DNA of 64,000 nt. It comes from Metaphire vulgaris (Eukaryota > Annelida > Clitellata > Crassiclitellata > Megascolecidae). Below, in pieces: positions 13,225 through 26,420 of this stretch. The stretch covers positions 11,920,199 to 11,984,198 of the forward strand of contig CM030848.1 in the NCBI GenBank assembly GCA_018105865.1, given 5' to 3'. The notes under the pieces are model-generated. The model was not told the origin of the DNA and did no database searches. It was given only the letters and a program-made list of their open reading frames with translations. Position 1 is the stretch's first letter. Every line of letters begins with the position of its first letter. Made by a program: the position numbers and the translations under genes.

Positions 13225-13410
13225 CATGGGCGTCCGGAGGGTGCAAGGGGTGCAATTAGCACCCCCTGGAAAAATTGTGGATCTATGAAAAAAGTAAAAT
13301 TACTTGTCTCTTTCGTCACAAAACCTTGTTTTGCACCCTCTGAAAATTTCTTTCATTTCTTTCGTCACAGGACCCTGTTTTGCACCCCCTGGAAAAATTG
13401 TCTGTCCATG
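13225..13410. mobile_element. MITE with CATGGGCGTCCGGAGG termini, copy 1
   Basis: Starts CATGGGCGTCCGGAGGG and ends CTGTCCATG. It has a perfect 8-bp duplication TCGACACA (13217-13224, 13411-13418). Inside, GCACCCCCTGGAAAAATTG and TTCGTCACA(A/G)..CC.TGTTTTGCACCC recur. Related copies at 53443 and 54622 and a one-ended copy at 41332. Confidence 0.88.
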
Positions 13411-13681
13411 TCGACACATTGATTACCTTGTATGCATCAATGTCTTGCTGCGTCATTCTTGTAGCCTGCTGTGTGGCTGTTCTCTCTTCTCTGTGCCGCG
13501 TTGTCAAATCCATTTAAACTTTCAACCAGGAAGAAGTCCGTGAATATTCTACATTTTCTTACTAGCATTGTGAATGGCTTGCTGATAATTTCTTAAGCTG
13601 TTCTTCTTGCACTGTATTGGTTTTGGGTGTGGCGGCAAATCCTAACCCAATCCTGGTAGAAATTGTAACAGGGAGTAATTT

Positions 13682-13720
13682 TACCCTCTTCTTCTTCTTC
13701 TTCTTCTTCTTCTTCTTCTG
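13682..13720. repeat. (CTT)n microsatellite
   Basis: About ten CTT units. It is the source of poly-Phe or poly-Glu short frames, which are not genes. Confidence 0.9.
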
Positions 13721-13865
13721 TTTCCTGGCAATTCAAACACTGGTCGCATGCCAGTGGCGTCACTGGAAAATTGATGAGAAGCGTAGAGAAGAAAGTTCTC
13801 TGCTTCATACATCAGAGTGAGAACAGCATTCAGACATATTCAAACAATCTGTTCCTTCCCAATAT

Positions 13866-14052
13866 CAGGGGCGTAGCGACGGGGGTGGGGGTATATCGGT
13901 ATACATACCTCCAAAATCAGTCTACCTTAAAGTTTTTATGTGATTTACAGTGATTATATGTGGTTTATATGGTTTATGTGGTTTATAGTTAAGAGTTATA
14001 CCCACCCAAAATGTTTATGCCCTCCCAAATCAAATTCCTGGCTACGCCCCTG
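13866..14052. mobile_element. hAT-type MITE, family CAGGGGCGTAGC, copy 2
   Basis: Nearly identical in ends and interior to 4758-4942, including TATATCGGTATA and the GTGGTTTAT words. A perfect 8-bp duplication CCCAATAT lies on both sides (13858-13865, 14053-14060). Confidence 0.92.
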
Positions 14053-14060
14053 CCCAATAT

Positions 14061-16897
14061 CAGAACTCATTTCGACTGATCCAAATCATCAAACATGAGC
14101 AGTTATTTCCGAAATGTCTCTGTCAATCCCAATGTCAAATATTGGAGAAAATAAACTCAGTCCGTCTGTCTGTCTGCCTGTCTGTCTGTCTCTCTGTCTA
14201 TCTTCTTCAGCATACAAGACTTTGTACACAGTGTGTTATTAGCTGTTCCTCTATTTCAGTTGTCTTGTTTCCTATGACATGTGTGTGTGTTTTATGAAGA
14301 TTTTCGCGTGCTCTTGAAAGTGGAGAGGAACCGTTTGCCTGTCTAACCGATGGCTTTTGTAACGGCAATAATATAATCAAATCTCGAAAGTTCTCTTTGT
14401 GGACAAAGTACCGCTGGGCTTTGCCTCCGCTTTCTGTTTTTGTAATTATCCGTTCGCCGTTTTACTTAGAAATGCACTGTAACGGTCTTTACTTTACTTG
14501 TAATTTGGGTAAATTGCGATGTTTACCGTTTTGTGTGATCGCTGATTCAAGCAGTCGTTGGATTTTTGCCCTGTATATAGCCATGCTCGTAACATACGTG
14601 TCCACCGGTGCTGTGTGTGCTAACGTAGATTGTTCTATTGATTCCGAAACGTTATCCCTCGCATAATAAATAGTATGGAGTCCAGCCTGTTAATTATTAC
14701 TACCCCAGGTGCCGCTTGCCTAACTAGGCAACCGTATTCAAGAGGTGATGGGATTTTGTTAGATTAATTGTGGTTTATTTGGACCAAATACCCAACTTAT
14801 CGTTCTTTTCGGACAGAACATGCATCATACGAAAATTTACAACTACGAACTCGCCAGTGAAACGCGCATTTTGGTGTGGCTGGCGTTTCTGAAAGTCTAA
14901 TAGAGTTTGTTCCAGACTTCCTGTTTTTTTTCTCGCTTGGCAAATTTCGAGACTTTTGTCTTTTCAATATTCGCAATAGCCAATAGGCCTCTACCTCATA
15001 TTTCGGGTGGGGAGCAGGGACGTCGTTTGGGGGAGTGGCAAGAGGCCTTTGCCCCCCTGATTTTTAAAGAAAGAAAAATGTTCGCGAATTTTTGTGTTTT
15101 TAAATTCATTGTGTTCTCAATTGTTTTTATAATTTTATTACAATCACTGGCATGTACTATGTAGTATCATATGCAGCATGTACTATGGACAAAACAAATT
15201 TGCATACTGCAGATGTATTTTAATTAAGAAATACTGTCTGCCTTGCAGTCGAAGGTCTTGCCCCCGCCCCCTCTGGGGAAAACAACGAAATGGCGGTCGT
15301 GGAGGAGTGGCGTAATCTTCGCCCACGTTTCCATGCATTATTATTAATCGATATCTGCTCTACACAGTGATATCTGAAACTATTTTACTGGGCATTCGAT
15401 ACGCTGGCTTAAATGTTGCGATGCTTGAATCTTCGTCTCCTGTGATGTCGTAAGCCAAAGTCTGTTGCTGACTTAACATGATATTCTTCGTCTCTGCTTG
15501 TTTGTTATAGTGCAGTCCAGCGGGTGCTTCGCTTGCGAATGTGTGTGTGCGTGTGCGTTTGCGTGTATGCGTGTATATGTGTATGTGTACGTCTCTCTAT
15601 ATGTGTGTGTAGGCTTTTAACGTTAATATCTGAAATCTTGATAAATTATTATTATAATCGATTGTTTGTTATTAAAAAAACGCGTCTATACCAATATTAC
15701 ACTGTGACTTCTGTGTGAGGACAGATTTTAGACAATCAGAACAATAATTCTAACAACTGTATGTCATGTCTCTCATAATTATTATAATCTAATGTTACCG
15801 TTCGCCGTTTGCATTTTAGCTTTCATATTATAGTGTATAGTGTTGACCGGATTCAAACGCTGGCACTGTGAAAATCAACAGAGAGAGAGAGAGGGAGAGA
15901 GAGAGGGAGAGGGAGAGAGAGAGTTTTGCACGACTTATAAGAGCCTAATACATCCGTGTATGGCTGGTACAGATTCAAAGAACTCATTTGTAACCACTCG
16001 AAATCCTGATTGAACTCCCAGCAGACACCACAATGCAGTGAAATACTCATCGGAGTACTGCACTATTTCGACACTTGTCTTTGTCCTTCTCCTCATCCTC
16101 CTCCTTCTTCTTCTTCTTCTTCTTCAAGTGCCAAGTATTGCTATGTCGGCGACCATGGATTTCCACTCTTCTCTGTTTCTGGGTTTCCTTATCATTTCAA
16201 TGTTGTCTTTGGCTCTTATTGCTTCTCTTAGGCTGTCTGTATACTTTATTCGTTGTCTTCCTCTTGCTTTTTTAACCTTCTATTTTTCCTGTAACGACTA
16301 TAGATTTTCCAATCCATCCTGTCTTCACTTAATTTATATCCTCTGCTAAAAATGTTTGCCTTCTGTACTCCTCCTCGACAGGATAATAGGGTAAATTTCC
16401 GCGTAATTCAATTCGATTAAGTGTCAATTAATAGAGTTTATATATAGAGGCTGATAGAGTTTATATGAGTGCGATTACGTCATTGCGTAAAGCATTACGT
16501 TTTGTTTACACTGTAACGTTCACAAAAACAAATATCGTTGCCACTGGCTTTAGAGCCACTTTAGCTTAAATACGTCCAGCCAGTCCTTAGGGTTTCCAAC
16601 ATAAGCCACAAAAGAGCTCAGATGTGGGGTGAATTAATTATGTCGATTCTTCACGTGAAGGTCAAGAACCAATCTGCTTGGTTCCATTTAGCCTGATTCC
16701 TCCTGCCTTTCAAAGAACAGGAAAGTTGGTATTTGGCTCATCCGAGTGCTGAAGCGATGTCTACATGAAGTGCCGCTTCTTATCAGAGGGAAATTTCATT
16801 GGTCGTCGTCCGAAGAGCTAGAGATCGCTCGGTCGGTAGCGTTGTTATTATAGAACGCTATACTCAATATCTGTGGATGGCTGGATGCGCTAGTGTG

Positions 16898-16898
<1 letters not shown>
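14061..16898. other. Intergenic DNA with simple repeats, no gene seen
   Basis: Holds (TGTC)n near 14163-14190, TG-rich DNA at 15538-15612, (GA)n at 15881-15921 and a CTT/CTC tract at 16088-16125. One MITE-like end lies near 15010. No spliced exon recognised. Confidence 0.5.
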
Positions 16899-16957
<59 letters not shown>

Positions 16958-17151
16958 GCGCAGCTACGGGGTTGTTTGGAGTTCTTCAAACAACCCCATT
17001 TCAAAAAATATGACCAACACAATTTATGTAAATCCGTTGACTTATGGTTGAAGGAGGGACAGTGTGGGAGTCGGCCGCGACCCCGCTTGTGTTCAGCTGC
17101 ATAGTGCCTCCAGTTAACAACCCCACTTTGCATAAGCTGGCTACGCCACTG

Positions 17152-17200
<49 letters not shown>
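16899..17200. repeat. (TA)n microsatellite split by a MITE
   Basis: About 27 TA units at 16899-16952 and about 24 at 17153-17200, separated by the MITE at 16953-17151. The insertion appears to have landed within a pre-existing TA tract. Confidence 0.85.
16953..17151. mobile_element. MITE inserted in a (TA)n tract
   Basis: Ends (C/T)AGTGGCGCAGCTACGGGG and GCTGGCTACGCCACTG. The interior has CAAACAACCCCATTTCAAAA and a second CAACCCCACTTTG. The TA repeat on both sides masks the target duplication. Confidence 0.75.
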
Positions 17201-17201
<1 letters not shown>

Positions 17202-17334
17202 GTGCTATCACCTGCATTTAATAAGTGCGTCTGCAGACATATACCTCGCACCGCCTTTCCCCGTAAAATGCAATAATTTACAGCGGACACCGCAAATAGA
17301 CAGAGGCACGCTCGATTTTTGCATGATATCTCGG

Positions 17335-17373
17335 GTATGGGGTGGGTGGGGGGGGGGGGGGGCGGGCGGGCAG
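17335..17373 (+). other. G-rich run with G-quadruplex potential
   Basis: GGGT-type units followed by about 15 consecutive G and two GGGC units. At least four G3 tracts with short loops lie within 40 nt. No gene context. Confidence 0.6.
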
Positions 17374-18038
17374 ATGCAGCGAAGACAATTCCACGATTTG
17401 AAAAGAACGATTGAACGATTCTGTGTCTGTCGTCGCATAACAGAACAGTTGATTTGGAACAGATATATTCATTAAATGACCGTCCGCGGGTCAGATCCGG
17501 CCCGCCAAGGAGTGTTAAACGGCCCGCGAAGAGACTGAAACGATGCGTAACTCTTTCTAACACTAACAGAGCGTTTCTAAACGCCGTGTTTGGATATGAC
17601 GTATACTAAATTTCACAGACCCGCTAAATACGTTATAACTACAGTAAGTTTTACTGTAGGCCTATATAGAATGAGCATCCATGTTATTATCTTTTTGTCT
17701 CATTGCAGTTAGACCAAAACACACACACACACACTTCTCATCACTTTCATATTTGCATTGAGACGCTAGTATCCTCGGCGTTCAACTTTGCAATCGACTA
17801 AGTGCATAAGTGCATTCCCAAGTGGCAATATTTATCCACCTATCTCGAATAGTATACAAGATAGAGGAGGCATGCGTGTGCACAACGCACCCACTTTATC
17901 CCCGCGAACATTCGAGCGCATCTCGGTAAAACCATAATAACTCCAGGCCCACAAATATTAGAAATTATTTCCCTAGAACGTTTTTCTGTGAGAAAGATGA
18001 ATGGCGGCGGGGTGGATCATCTCCCAAATGTTTAAAAG

Positions 18039-18357
18039 CAGTGGCGTTGCCAGGGGGTTTGGGGGTCAAGCCTCCCTTGGCTGCCGACGAAAAAATTTTG
18101 TATGTGTTTCCATACATTTTTATTTTCGGACGCGGTTTTGGGGGATCAAACCCCTTCCCCCTTGGCTGGCTGCCGACCCACAATTTCTCAGTGCTATAGA
18201 ATGTAAAGGTGTAAGGTGAAGACCTTTTAGCATCTCCAAAGGAACAAATACAAGAAGGAAAGATGAGGATGACCTTTGTTGCTTGTCAAGATTTTTCTAA
18301 GTTGGTTACGATCAAAACCAAACCCCTCCCCTTCCGGAAATCCTGGCTACGCCGCTG
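18039..18357. mobile_element. hAT-type MITE, CAGTGGCGT(A/T)GCCAGG family
   Basis: Ends CAGTGGCGTTGCCAGG and CCTGGCTACGCCGCTG. Flanks TTTAAAAG and TTTCAAAG match 7 of 8. It contains GATGACCTTTGTTGCTTGTC (18268-18287) and two GGCTGCCGAC words. Reverse orientation of 12818-13092. Confidence 0.9.
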
Positions 18358-18443
18358 TTTCAAAGTATTTACCCGACAGAAAGATAATCCGTGCTAAGCT
18401 GATGTTTCGGAAGCCATTAGAATTAGGTTCGGAAACGTTAGGG

Positions 18444-18523
18444 TTAACCCCTTAACCGTGTATGTAACTGTAACTCAATGTAAAATGGACGGATATATCC
18501 GGGATCCCCAGTTAAGGGGTTAA
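18444..18523. mobile_element. 80-bp TTAA-flanked inverted-repeat element, copy 2
   Basis: TTAACCCCTTAACCG...CCCAGTTAAGGGGTTAA with the core AACTCAATGTAAAATGGACG and GGATATATCCGGGATCC. Nearly identical to the copies at 22542 and 30708. Confidence 0.9.
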
Positions 18524-19060
18524 GACTGTTTTCGTTCTGTGTCTGTTTTCTCGTATATTTTATTAGCGCACTATTGGCGTTTATTGGCGTGCGCCGAGTT
18601 TATATCTGGCGGTAAACGGTAAATGGAAACCCAAGCGACCGACCGACCCGGCATTATCTCTTATGGCGGTGCTGTAAATCAAAGGTATCATTGAACCCTA
18701 GAGCGGTCTCAGACAATGGCCATTTGCTCCCTCCCCTGCATCTTTGCGCATATATACTTCCATCTCTCTAGTTCTGTCCATCTCTGTTACATTGGCATGC
18801 AATTGGCAGGATGCGATACCGACCAGGGCTGCTAAGAGCTTTCCTCAGAGTGCAGTGTGGGACAATCCCTCCCTCTTCGAGTCTTATGATTCCATCAGCT
18901 CCCAGAGGAAAATGTTCAGCTAAATTTTCACTTATTTTCATTTCTCCGCGTCCGTTCTTCGCATTTTGGATTTTCGAGTAGTTGTTTCACAACGCATTTC
19001 ATACTATAGCTCACGAAACATGCATCTGCGCTGATAACTGTGCGTAGTTTATGCAGTAAA

Positions 19061-19132
19061 ATACGTAAATGCGTATTTTTGGCAGTAAATACGTATTTTA
19101 TGCAGTAAATACGTATTTTAGGCAGTAAATAA
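19061..19132 (+). repeat. Short tandem repeat GCAGTAAATACGTATTTTA
   Basis: About three and a half imperfect units of 20-24 bp with the palindromic centre TACGTA. Similar TACGTATAA words occur at 1316-1490. Confidence 0.6.
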
Positions 19133-19692
19133 AATTTATGTCAAAGTTATGCATTCACAAACGCATAATCTCATATTATTGACAAACAACGTTTCTGTAC
19201 TGTATATGTATAATTGTACATGAAAATTAGCAACGACGACGACGATGATGATAATGGTGGCGGTGGGAATGGTTGTGGTTGGGGGGGAGTGATGATAAGA
19301 GCTGCAGACTGCCAGATTCGTGCCTGTTCCATCTGCCATGTTCGCTATTTGTCCGGTGCTGATTGAATTTCCAGGTCAGTGATCGCGGTCGATGCAATTC
19401 GCCCTAGTATTGCGAAGAGAACGAATAAATTGCATCGGACAGTCCGCTAAGAAGTTTTACCGCCGGCATCTTTATAAAAATGCCAAATATTTCCGGATGC
19501 TACGTTCTTTGAAAATGCGCCAGTGGCAGCATCTCCTATGCAGCTCAGCGCTGTGCAGTGTGCACTGCGCTTAACACTCGATAGGACCTGGTGTGCTTTG
19601 GCACTGGTAATTATTCTACAAAACATTCCATAACAGATAATAAGATTCTATGAGCAACCGCGCCTTTTCCTGTTTTCGTCCTATAAGTAGCC

Positions 19693-20227
<535 letters not shown>

Positions 20228-22242
20228 AAAGTAGTAGCATAATCAAGATAGGAGGAGGAGGAGGAGGTTGACATTTATTTAGCGCCATTGTAGTAGTAGG
20301 CCTACATCAGCACCAGTAGCTGGTCGCTTCAGTGAAAAGCATAATCAAGATCTTGTCCGTGGTGGTTCGCGGTTGAAATCCAGAGGTTCCGACGGTTAAT
20401 GGTTATAACTTATAAAGGTCTAACGACATATGATCAGTGGCGTCGCCAGATTCCAGAACATAGGGTACCGTCATTGTTACAGACCTGCTTGGGCTAATCC
20501 GACTGGGGGAGGTTTACGGGAACGTTCTAGTAATATTCGAGCCAAACGGTGAACTCCGAGGCACATGCTAGAGACTCTAGTTGTATTTTATTATTGAGTG
20601 GCCAAACACTGTAATACATCTAAGTAATCGATTTAATCGACAATCGCCTAACCCCCTCCCCAAATGTCTCATTGGTTTTGCAAAAATGGGGCCCGAATAT
20701 GGGCGCCTCCTCCATGCCCTTCGTGTCTACCCGAACGCAGATGACTCCCACTATTTGCTATAAACTCGCAAAATATTTTTGGTTCCAATATTTCTCGAAG
20801 CAATTCTGGAGAAGCGAGTACACAGAGTGACTAGTAAGTAAGTAAGTAAGTAAGCAAGCAAGTAAGCAAGCAGGAAATTTCTATAGTGCTGCCCGAGAGA
20901 TGGGCCCTGTCCTGCCATGGCCCTGCCTATATTATCTTATGTCATCAGTGGCACGGCTAGACCTGACCTAGTGGGGGGCTTAGGCGATGATAGATTACCA
21001 CCTTTTTCTTGCCAGTTCAAACACAGAGAGTATTTGAAATATTTGCCCTTTCATATTTACAATAACTATGGCGCAATTGTGTTTCCAAACTGACTCCCTA
21101 TATTCGCTCCTGCATCAAATTTTGCCAATGTCCGATTTGACAGAGAATTTGGCCGACAATTTTGTGACAATAAACAAACGTTGAAAAGGTCACTTAAAAC
21201 GAAATGGCATTTTCTGAAAACAGCGTAGATTTTCGTTTTCCGAAAAAGAAGATCCGAACTACAAGAAGTTCGATTCTCTCTCGACAACCAGCAACGTACA
21301 TGTATATTCTGTTCCACTTTGTAACATTCGCTAGGTGACAGCCTTTTAGTTTAGCAAGATTGGTAAACTTCAGGAGGAATTTTAGGACTAATTTCAATCT
21401 AGTGGACTTGGACACAAATCAAAACTATTCCGTTGATCTCAGCACTGCTGCACTGAGTCTACTTTTTAAAATACATGCATGAAAAAATTCACTTCTGCAG
21501 TTTCGACAAGATCGATCTTGAGATAGGCCTACTGGTTAGGCCTAGATATTTTTATGAAATGCCATCTATTCGCCCTTTTTTCTCTGACTTCCAGTTTTAT
21601 GATCAACAGTGGCGTAACCCTGCAGGATTCCGCAATAGGTATTTCCGGAACATCGACATTTTCGCATCAAAAGTCTTGACGAACAAAAACATAGATCATC
21701 TTGTCAGGCGCTTTTAACTTTCGTACAGTCTCCTCGATCTCATACTACCTACCCCTCCCATCCCAAACTACTCACCAGTCAACGGTTCTGCGCAAATTCC
21801 ACGACCGATCCAGTCCAGAATGGGGTCGGGGCCTCCGTGCCCTCCCCTCTTGTCCGCGCCAATGATGATCAAATATATTTTTGCATTCGATTTGAAACGG
21901 TCTGGTCCGTAGTTTTGTTGATTTAGGTTGTAAAGTTTTGTGCGGTTTGATCATCATTTGAAACGATTCAAATGAGATCTTCAACTAGATTTTTAGCAGA
22001 CATCTGTTCTGCTGTGTTTATAACTGAATCGGTAAAGTTTCATGGTGCGTAGATTTGGGATATAAGCTGATTCCACGAGGCATCCAAATTGTGTGTGAAA
22101 TAAGATCAGTGGAAATAAACGCCATTGCCAAAAAAAAGAAAATTTTCAACAAATGTGCAGGTCATTGGTTTTTGCGAACAAGCAAGCATAATCGCGGAAA
22201 GAAGCTTCGACAATTGCTTCAAACTTTGTTCGGAAAATATGG
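20228..22242. other. Intergenic DNA with degraded MITE ends
   Basis: Single inverted-repeat ends near 20435 (CAGTGGCGTCGCCAG) and 20946 (CAGTGGCACGGCTAG), and an (AAGT/AAGC)n run at 20831-20870. No convincing exon. Confidence 0.5.
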
Positions 22243-22250
22243 CTGACCTG

Positions 22251-22498
22251 CAGTGGCGGTTCCAAGAATTATCTTGGTGGGGGATGCAATGAATTTCTAG
22301 GAAGTTGGTGGGGATGCAATGAAACCCCGAAAATGCCGAGACAAGCAGAAAGCTGTCCATCAGCTCTGTTTTTGCACGCAGGGAATAACGGCTCGGACCC
22401 GGTAAACCCTGAAAATGCGCGCGCTCACAAGCCAAAAAAAGCTCGGTGGGGATGGGGGATGCATCCCCAGTCACACACCCAACGTGGAGCCGGCCCTG
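22251..22498. mobile_element. hAT-type MITE, CAGTGGCGGTTCCA family
   Basis: Starts CAGTGGCGGTTCCAAG and ends TGGAGCCGGCCCTG. Flanks CTGACCTG and CTCACCTG match 7 of 8. The interior repeats GGTGGGG(G)ATGCAATGAA and GATGGGGGATGCATCCCC. Termini match the outer element at 37893-38456. Confidence 0.85.
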
Positions 22499-22541
22499 CT
22501 CACCTGTGTCCATGCGCCTGCCAACAAGAACACTTTTAATC

Positions 22542-22621
22542 TTAACCCCTTAACCGTGTATTTAACTTCAACTCAATGTAAAATGAACGGATATATCCGG
22601 GATCCCCAGTTAAGGGGTTAA
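22542..22621. mobile_element. 80-bp TTAA-flanked inverted-repeat element, copy 3
   Basis: Same layout and core as copies 2 and 5, with TTAA at each end. It lies only 43 bp from the MITE at 22251-22498. Confidence 0.9.
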
Positions 22622-23105
22622 ACGTTCTCTTAGAAAGTGCACATGCGGAAAAATTGCCTCAATAGCCGGGACTTTAGCTTTAGCTTGCTCATACCTGTTG
22701 ATAAACTTCGGACGTTAGAAAGAGTGCCCGTGCTTGATACAGTTTATCTGGCAGACGCTTTGGAAATGAGGAACGGAACTTGAGTGGGGGGAAAAACCGC
22801 CGCGGAAAATATTCTAATCTAATAATCGTCCGACTGTTGTTGAAAACTTTGCATCCGGAGAACGGATATCAACGTCTGCGTACAAGTTCCGCGGGCATTT
22901 GGGAAGAGTATTACAGTGTGTATATATAGTTGTACACACACTTAGCGAGCAATTTGCTTTTTACTGACGAGCCATATAGGATTCGGCCAGGAGCGCCAGT
23001 CCTCCTTTAGACTTTCAATAGGCCTATATCTTTAAGCCGGTGCGTGACTGCGGCGGCGTCAGGCATTGGCCGATAGACCAGGTGCCAGGTGCTACAATAT
23101 TCCGA

Positions 23106-23199
23106 AGTCCGATATACAGAGAGGGAGGGAGGGAGAGACAGAGAGGGAGAAACAGAGACGGACAGACAGAGACTCACAGAGAAAAAGACAAACTGAGAC

Positions 23200-23252
<53 letters not shown>

Positions 23253-23254
23253 TG

Positions 23255-23285
<31 letters not shown>

Positions 23286-23395
23286 GATAGACACGAAAGA
23301 GAGGGGAGAGAAACAGAGGGAAAGAGAGACAGATAGAGAGAAAGAGACAGAGACAGAGAGACACAGAAAGAAAATGAGAGAGAGAGAGCGGTTAT
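23106..23395 (+). repeat. (GA)n-rich tract with GGGA, GACA and GAAA variants
   Basis: Purine-rich on the + strand over about 290 bp, with a pure (GA)n core near 23205-23250. Ser/Leu- or Arg/Glu-rich frames across it are artefacts. Long purine:pyrimidine tracts can form triplex DNA. Confidence 0.9.
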
Positions 23396-23827
23396 CCTAG
23401 AAAAATTCGATGACAACTAAAGGTCGGGAGTTAAAGTCAGACAGGAAGATCGTTCTTCCGTTTAATTTTTCTCGGATTTTTGCAACGACTGATGCTGTTT
23501 TTTGTTTTTGCGATGGCCAAGGCTGCTGTTTCATCGTCGAAGGTGAGACTACGCATTAACACAGATCGACATAGGAACTTCTATAGCGCCATGCTATTTA
23601 TGCACTTGGCCTCAGGTCCAAGCAGTCAGTCCGATTTTCCGTTCATGGCGCGGAGTGTAAATGAAATTTTGTGAAAAATTCTGTGAAATTTTTTATGTCT
23701 GCGCATTCAACGTCATGAATACTGCGGCATAAATGCTACAATAATTATTGCAGCTAATTGCATTTATAGACCTATTGGGATTTTATTGTCAGTGGTGTAG
23801 TCAGGGTTCCAGAATTGGGGGGAGGGG

Positions 23828-24046
23828 CAGTGGCGTAACTAAGGGGGCACTTTGTTGACAGCCCCCGGGCCCCGGGCGGGGGGCCCGAAGAGAGGTCTAA
23901 GCTAGGGTTAGGTTAGGGTTAACCCTAACTTAACCCTAATCCTAGAAATGATGTGGTGAGGACCTTTTTTGTTCGTCAGCTCGAAACTCTGGGGCCCCCA
24001 TGTCAAAGATGCCCCCCGGGCCCCCAAAAGTCACGCTACGCCACTG
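23828..24046. mobile_element. MITE carrying a TTAGGG-type palindrome
   Basis: Ends CAGTGGCGTAACTAAGG and CACGCTACGCCACTG. The middle (23904-23944) reads AGGGTTAGGTTAGGGTTAACCCTAACTTAACCC, in part, a telomere-like inverted repeat. It also has GACCTTTTTTGTTCGTCAG. Flanks are similar (GGAGGGG.., GGAGGGTC) but the duplication is ambiguous by one base. Confidence 0.8.
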
Positions 24047-24581
24047 GGAGGGTCACCTATACAGGCCAACTTCGCCCTCTTCGACTAATGAACCTGGACA
24101 GAGTCTTGAACTAACTTGTTGGGGGGCGGGGTCTGGCCAGAGCCCCTGCTGACAAAGAATTTTAGGCGATATTCGATTCAAATCATGAAATTTTCGATTT
24201 TTACAGCAAAATGCATAAAACGTTTTCTCGAGTTCTGGAAAAAAGCGTAGGTTCGCGAAAAAGTATCGAAAGACAATAACGATATAAAAGATTCCAGTGC
24301 AGACAAATTTACACTTAGGAAGCTCCCATAATTATTATTGTCGAATTTTGAATCAAAAATTCATGCAGCCGTTTTGCTTAAAACTGACGGAAGAATATCA
24401 AAAAGGACTTTCCAGCGATAACATTGCACTAGATTAGAACCTTCGGCCCTCGGTCCAGTCGAACTCAAAATCGGTTTTTCCAATACATTTTTCCTATATT
24501 TTTAGAATTGGGGAGGAATTTAGAATTTGAATTGGGGAGGTAAAAGCGTTGGTTTTGAAGATTCGAAAGTAAATCTAAATG

Positions 24582-24768
24582 CAGTGGCGGCTCTATGATT
24601 TGGCAAGTGGGGGGGGGCGTTGGGGTGGCAACTTCTAATCATGGGGGCCAACTATTTGTTGTTTAATGTATGCATCATTAAGTATAGGGTCCCAAATGGG
24701 GGGCACTGGGGGTCAGGCACTTAATAGGGGCACGGGACCCCCTGCCCCCCCCGGTGGAGCCGCCACTG
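24582..24768. mobile_element. hAT-type MITE, CAGTGGCGGCTCCA family, copy 1
   Basis: Ends CAGTGGCGGCTCTA and TGGAGCCGCCACTG, with a perfect 8-bp duplication TCTAAATG (24574-24581, 24769-24776). The interior GGTGGCAACTTCTAATCATG, CCAACTATTTGTTG and AAGTATAGGGTCCCAA is shared with copies at 29704, 36657, 36996 and 44632. Confidence 0.93.
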
Positions 24769-25483
24769 TCTAAATGCAAGCGAGCAGAATGACAACATTT
24801 CTCTAGGACGCGAGAAAAGAAAAAAAAATCATAAATGAATCTTGATCAAACTTCTTATCTCTCCCAAACTCGATGATTGGTATAGTCACGTCGGTTTAGG
24901 GCGGCGTTTTTCCGGAAAAGTGCGGTACTCAGAGGTCCTATATATGCGAGAAAAGTGCGGAAATGTCCCATTTATGCTCCTTCTTGATCTCTCGTATATG
25001 CGCAAATTGCGACTTTGTCTGGAATTTTTCAGTGGCGCGTCCACATTTTCCCCTTAAAAAGAACCGACGAACAATAAAACACTTACGTATGGAAGGTGAG
25101 CAAATGGGGGAAAGTACGAAGAAAATTGCCGAAATTGTCATATATGCGGAAATCGAAATGCGAAAAAGAATCGGAAGAAAATGTGGCGCCATAAAAATTG
25201 TAACATATACAATCGTAACTCCGCAAAACGGTAATACAACTAAGTTTAGTGATTCAATCGGCAGTCACCTCTACCTCCGCCCCTGATACAACTTTCTCAT
25301 CCGTTCGCACAACCCCCCCCCCCCGACTGAGCAAAAACCCTAATAGGAACTCCCTCGTAGGCCCCCATGGCTTAGCCAATAATTCTTGTTCGTGTTCTGC
25401 AAGGGTAAGTGGGTACGTCTAGGAGTTATCTTAATTGACAATCTGCACCCAAAATAATTGTATTTCGCTATCGGCCAATCTTA

Positions 25484-25564
25484 TTAACCCCTTAACTGGG
25501 TATTTCAACTGTAACTCGATGTAAAATGGACGGATATATCCGGGATACCCAGTTAAGGGGTTAA
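25484..25564. mobile_element. 80-bp TTAA-flanked inverted-repeat element, copy 4
   Basis: TTAACCCCTTAACTGGG and CCCAGTTAAGGGGTTAA give 17-bp perfect termini, the best-preserved copy. The core AACTCGATGTAAAATGGACG is as in the other copies. Confidence 0.92.
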
Positions 25565-25878
25565 GCAATTGGTCTTGCTGCTTCGGTCGATCAAAAGTTC
25601 TTCTTGAAAGTTAGGCTACTGAACAAAACTATGTGAATTTTTGAGGAGCCTGCCCCAAGTGTTTCCTGCGTTGTCTGTTCGGTTCTTTCAGAGAACTAAG
25701 TACTCTCCAATCGAGCGCTTCTTTTCCAGCTGGCATTTTCTCAACAGTCTATCTTTGATATCCAACTGATCTCTGGTTTTGAGCCAATACATTAGAGATG
25801 GATTCGGAGTACCACGTTCAATTGTTAGAAGTGGTGCTATATAAGTGCATTATTATGGGAATTGCTATTATCTTTAAT

Positions 25879-26170
<292 letters not shown>

Positions 26171-26239
26171 TAACTATTCAACTTCCGTTCTAGATAGATT
26201 TCAGTTTCACTGTTTCTCTTCGTTTCGTGTTTCATGCAG

Positions 26240-26332
26240 ATCCTGAGTTCTTCTTTCGGGATCAGCGACATCGTTTCTGCTCTTCGCTGCGTCAAACTGA
26301 TGAAGACGCGTCTGCATCTGGCAAAGACCACG
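26240..26332 (+). CDS. Internal coding exon of an unidentified gene
   Basis: A pyrimidine-rich tract and TTTCATGCAG precede base 26240, and ACG|GTAACT follows base 26332. The 93 nt between are open in one frame, phase 0 at both ends, giving 31 residues that begin ILSSSFGISDIVSALRC and end LMKTRLHLAKTT. The sequence is GC-rich and looks like an amphipathic helix pair. It could belong to the F-box gene downstream, whose first visible exon is also phase 0, or to a different gene. I do not recognise the family. Confidence 0.45.
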
Positions 26333-26420
26333 GTAACTGCAGCTGTCTGTCACTCTTTAAAACTTAGCATGATTTAAAGTGGCTTAAGAAAGCATTACTG
26401 CCTGCGTGAAAGCCACTAGG

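Noticed and set aside
17141..17563. 140-codon frame over the G-rich and TA-rich region
   Set aside because: Composed of (TA)n (Tyr-Ile runs) and G-run (Pro runs) translations.
22106..22513. 135-codon minus-strand frame
   Set aside because: Most of it is the MITE at 22251-22498 read on the other strand, with no recognisable domain.
23007..23416. Ser/Leu-rich and Arg/Glu-rich frames
   Set aside because: Artefacts of the (GA)n tract.
24963..25286. 107-codon plus-strand frame
   Set aside because: No family resemblance, AT-rich codon use unlike the real exons, and no splice context.
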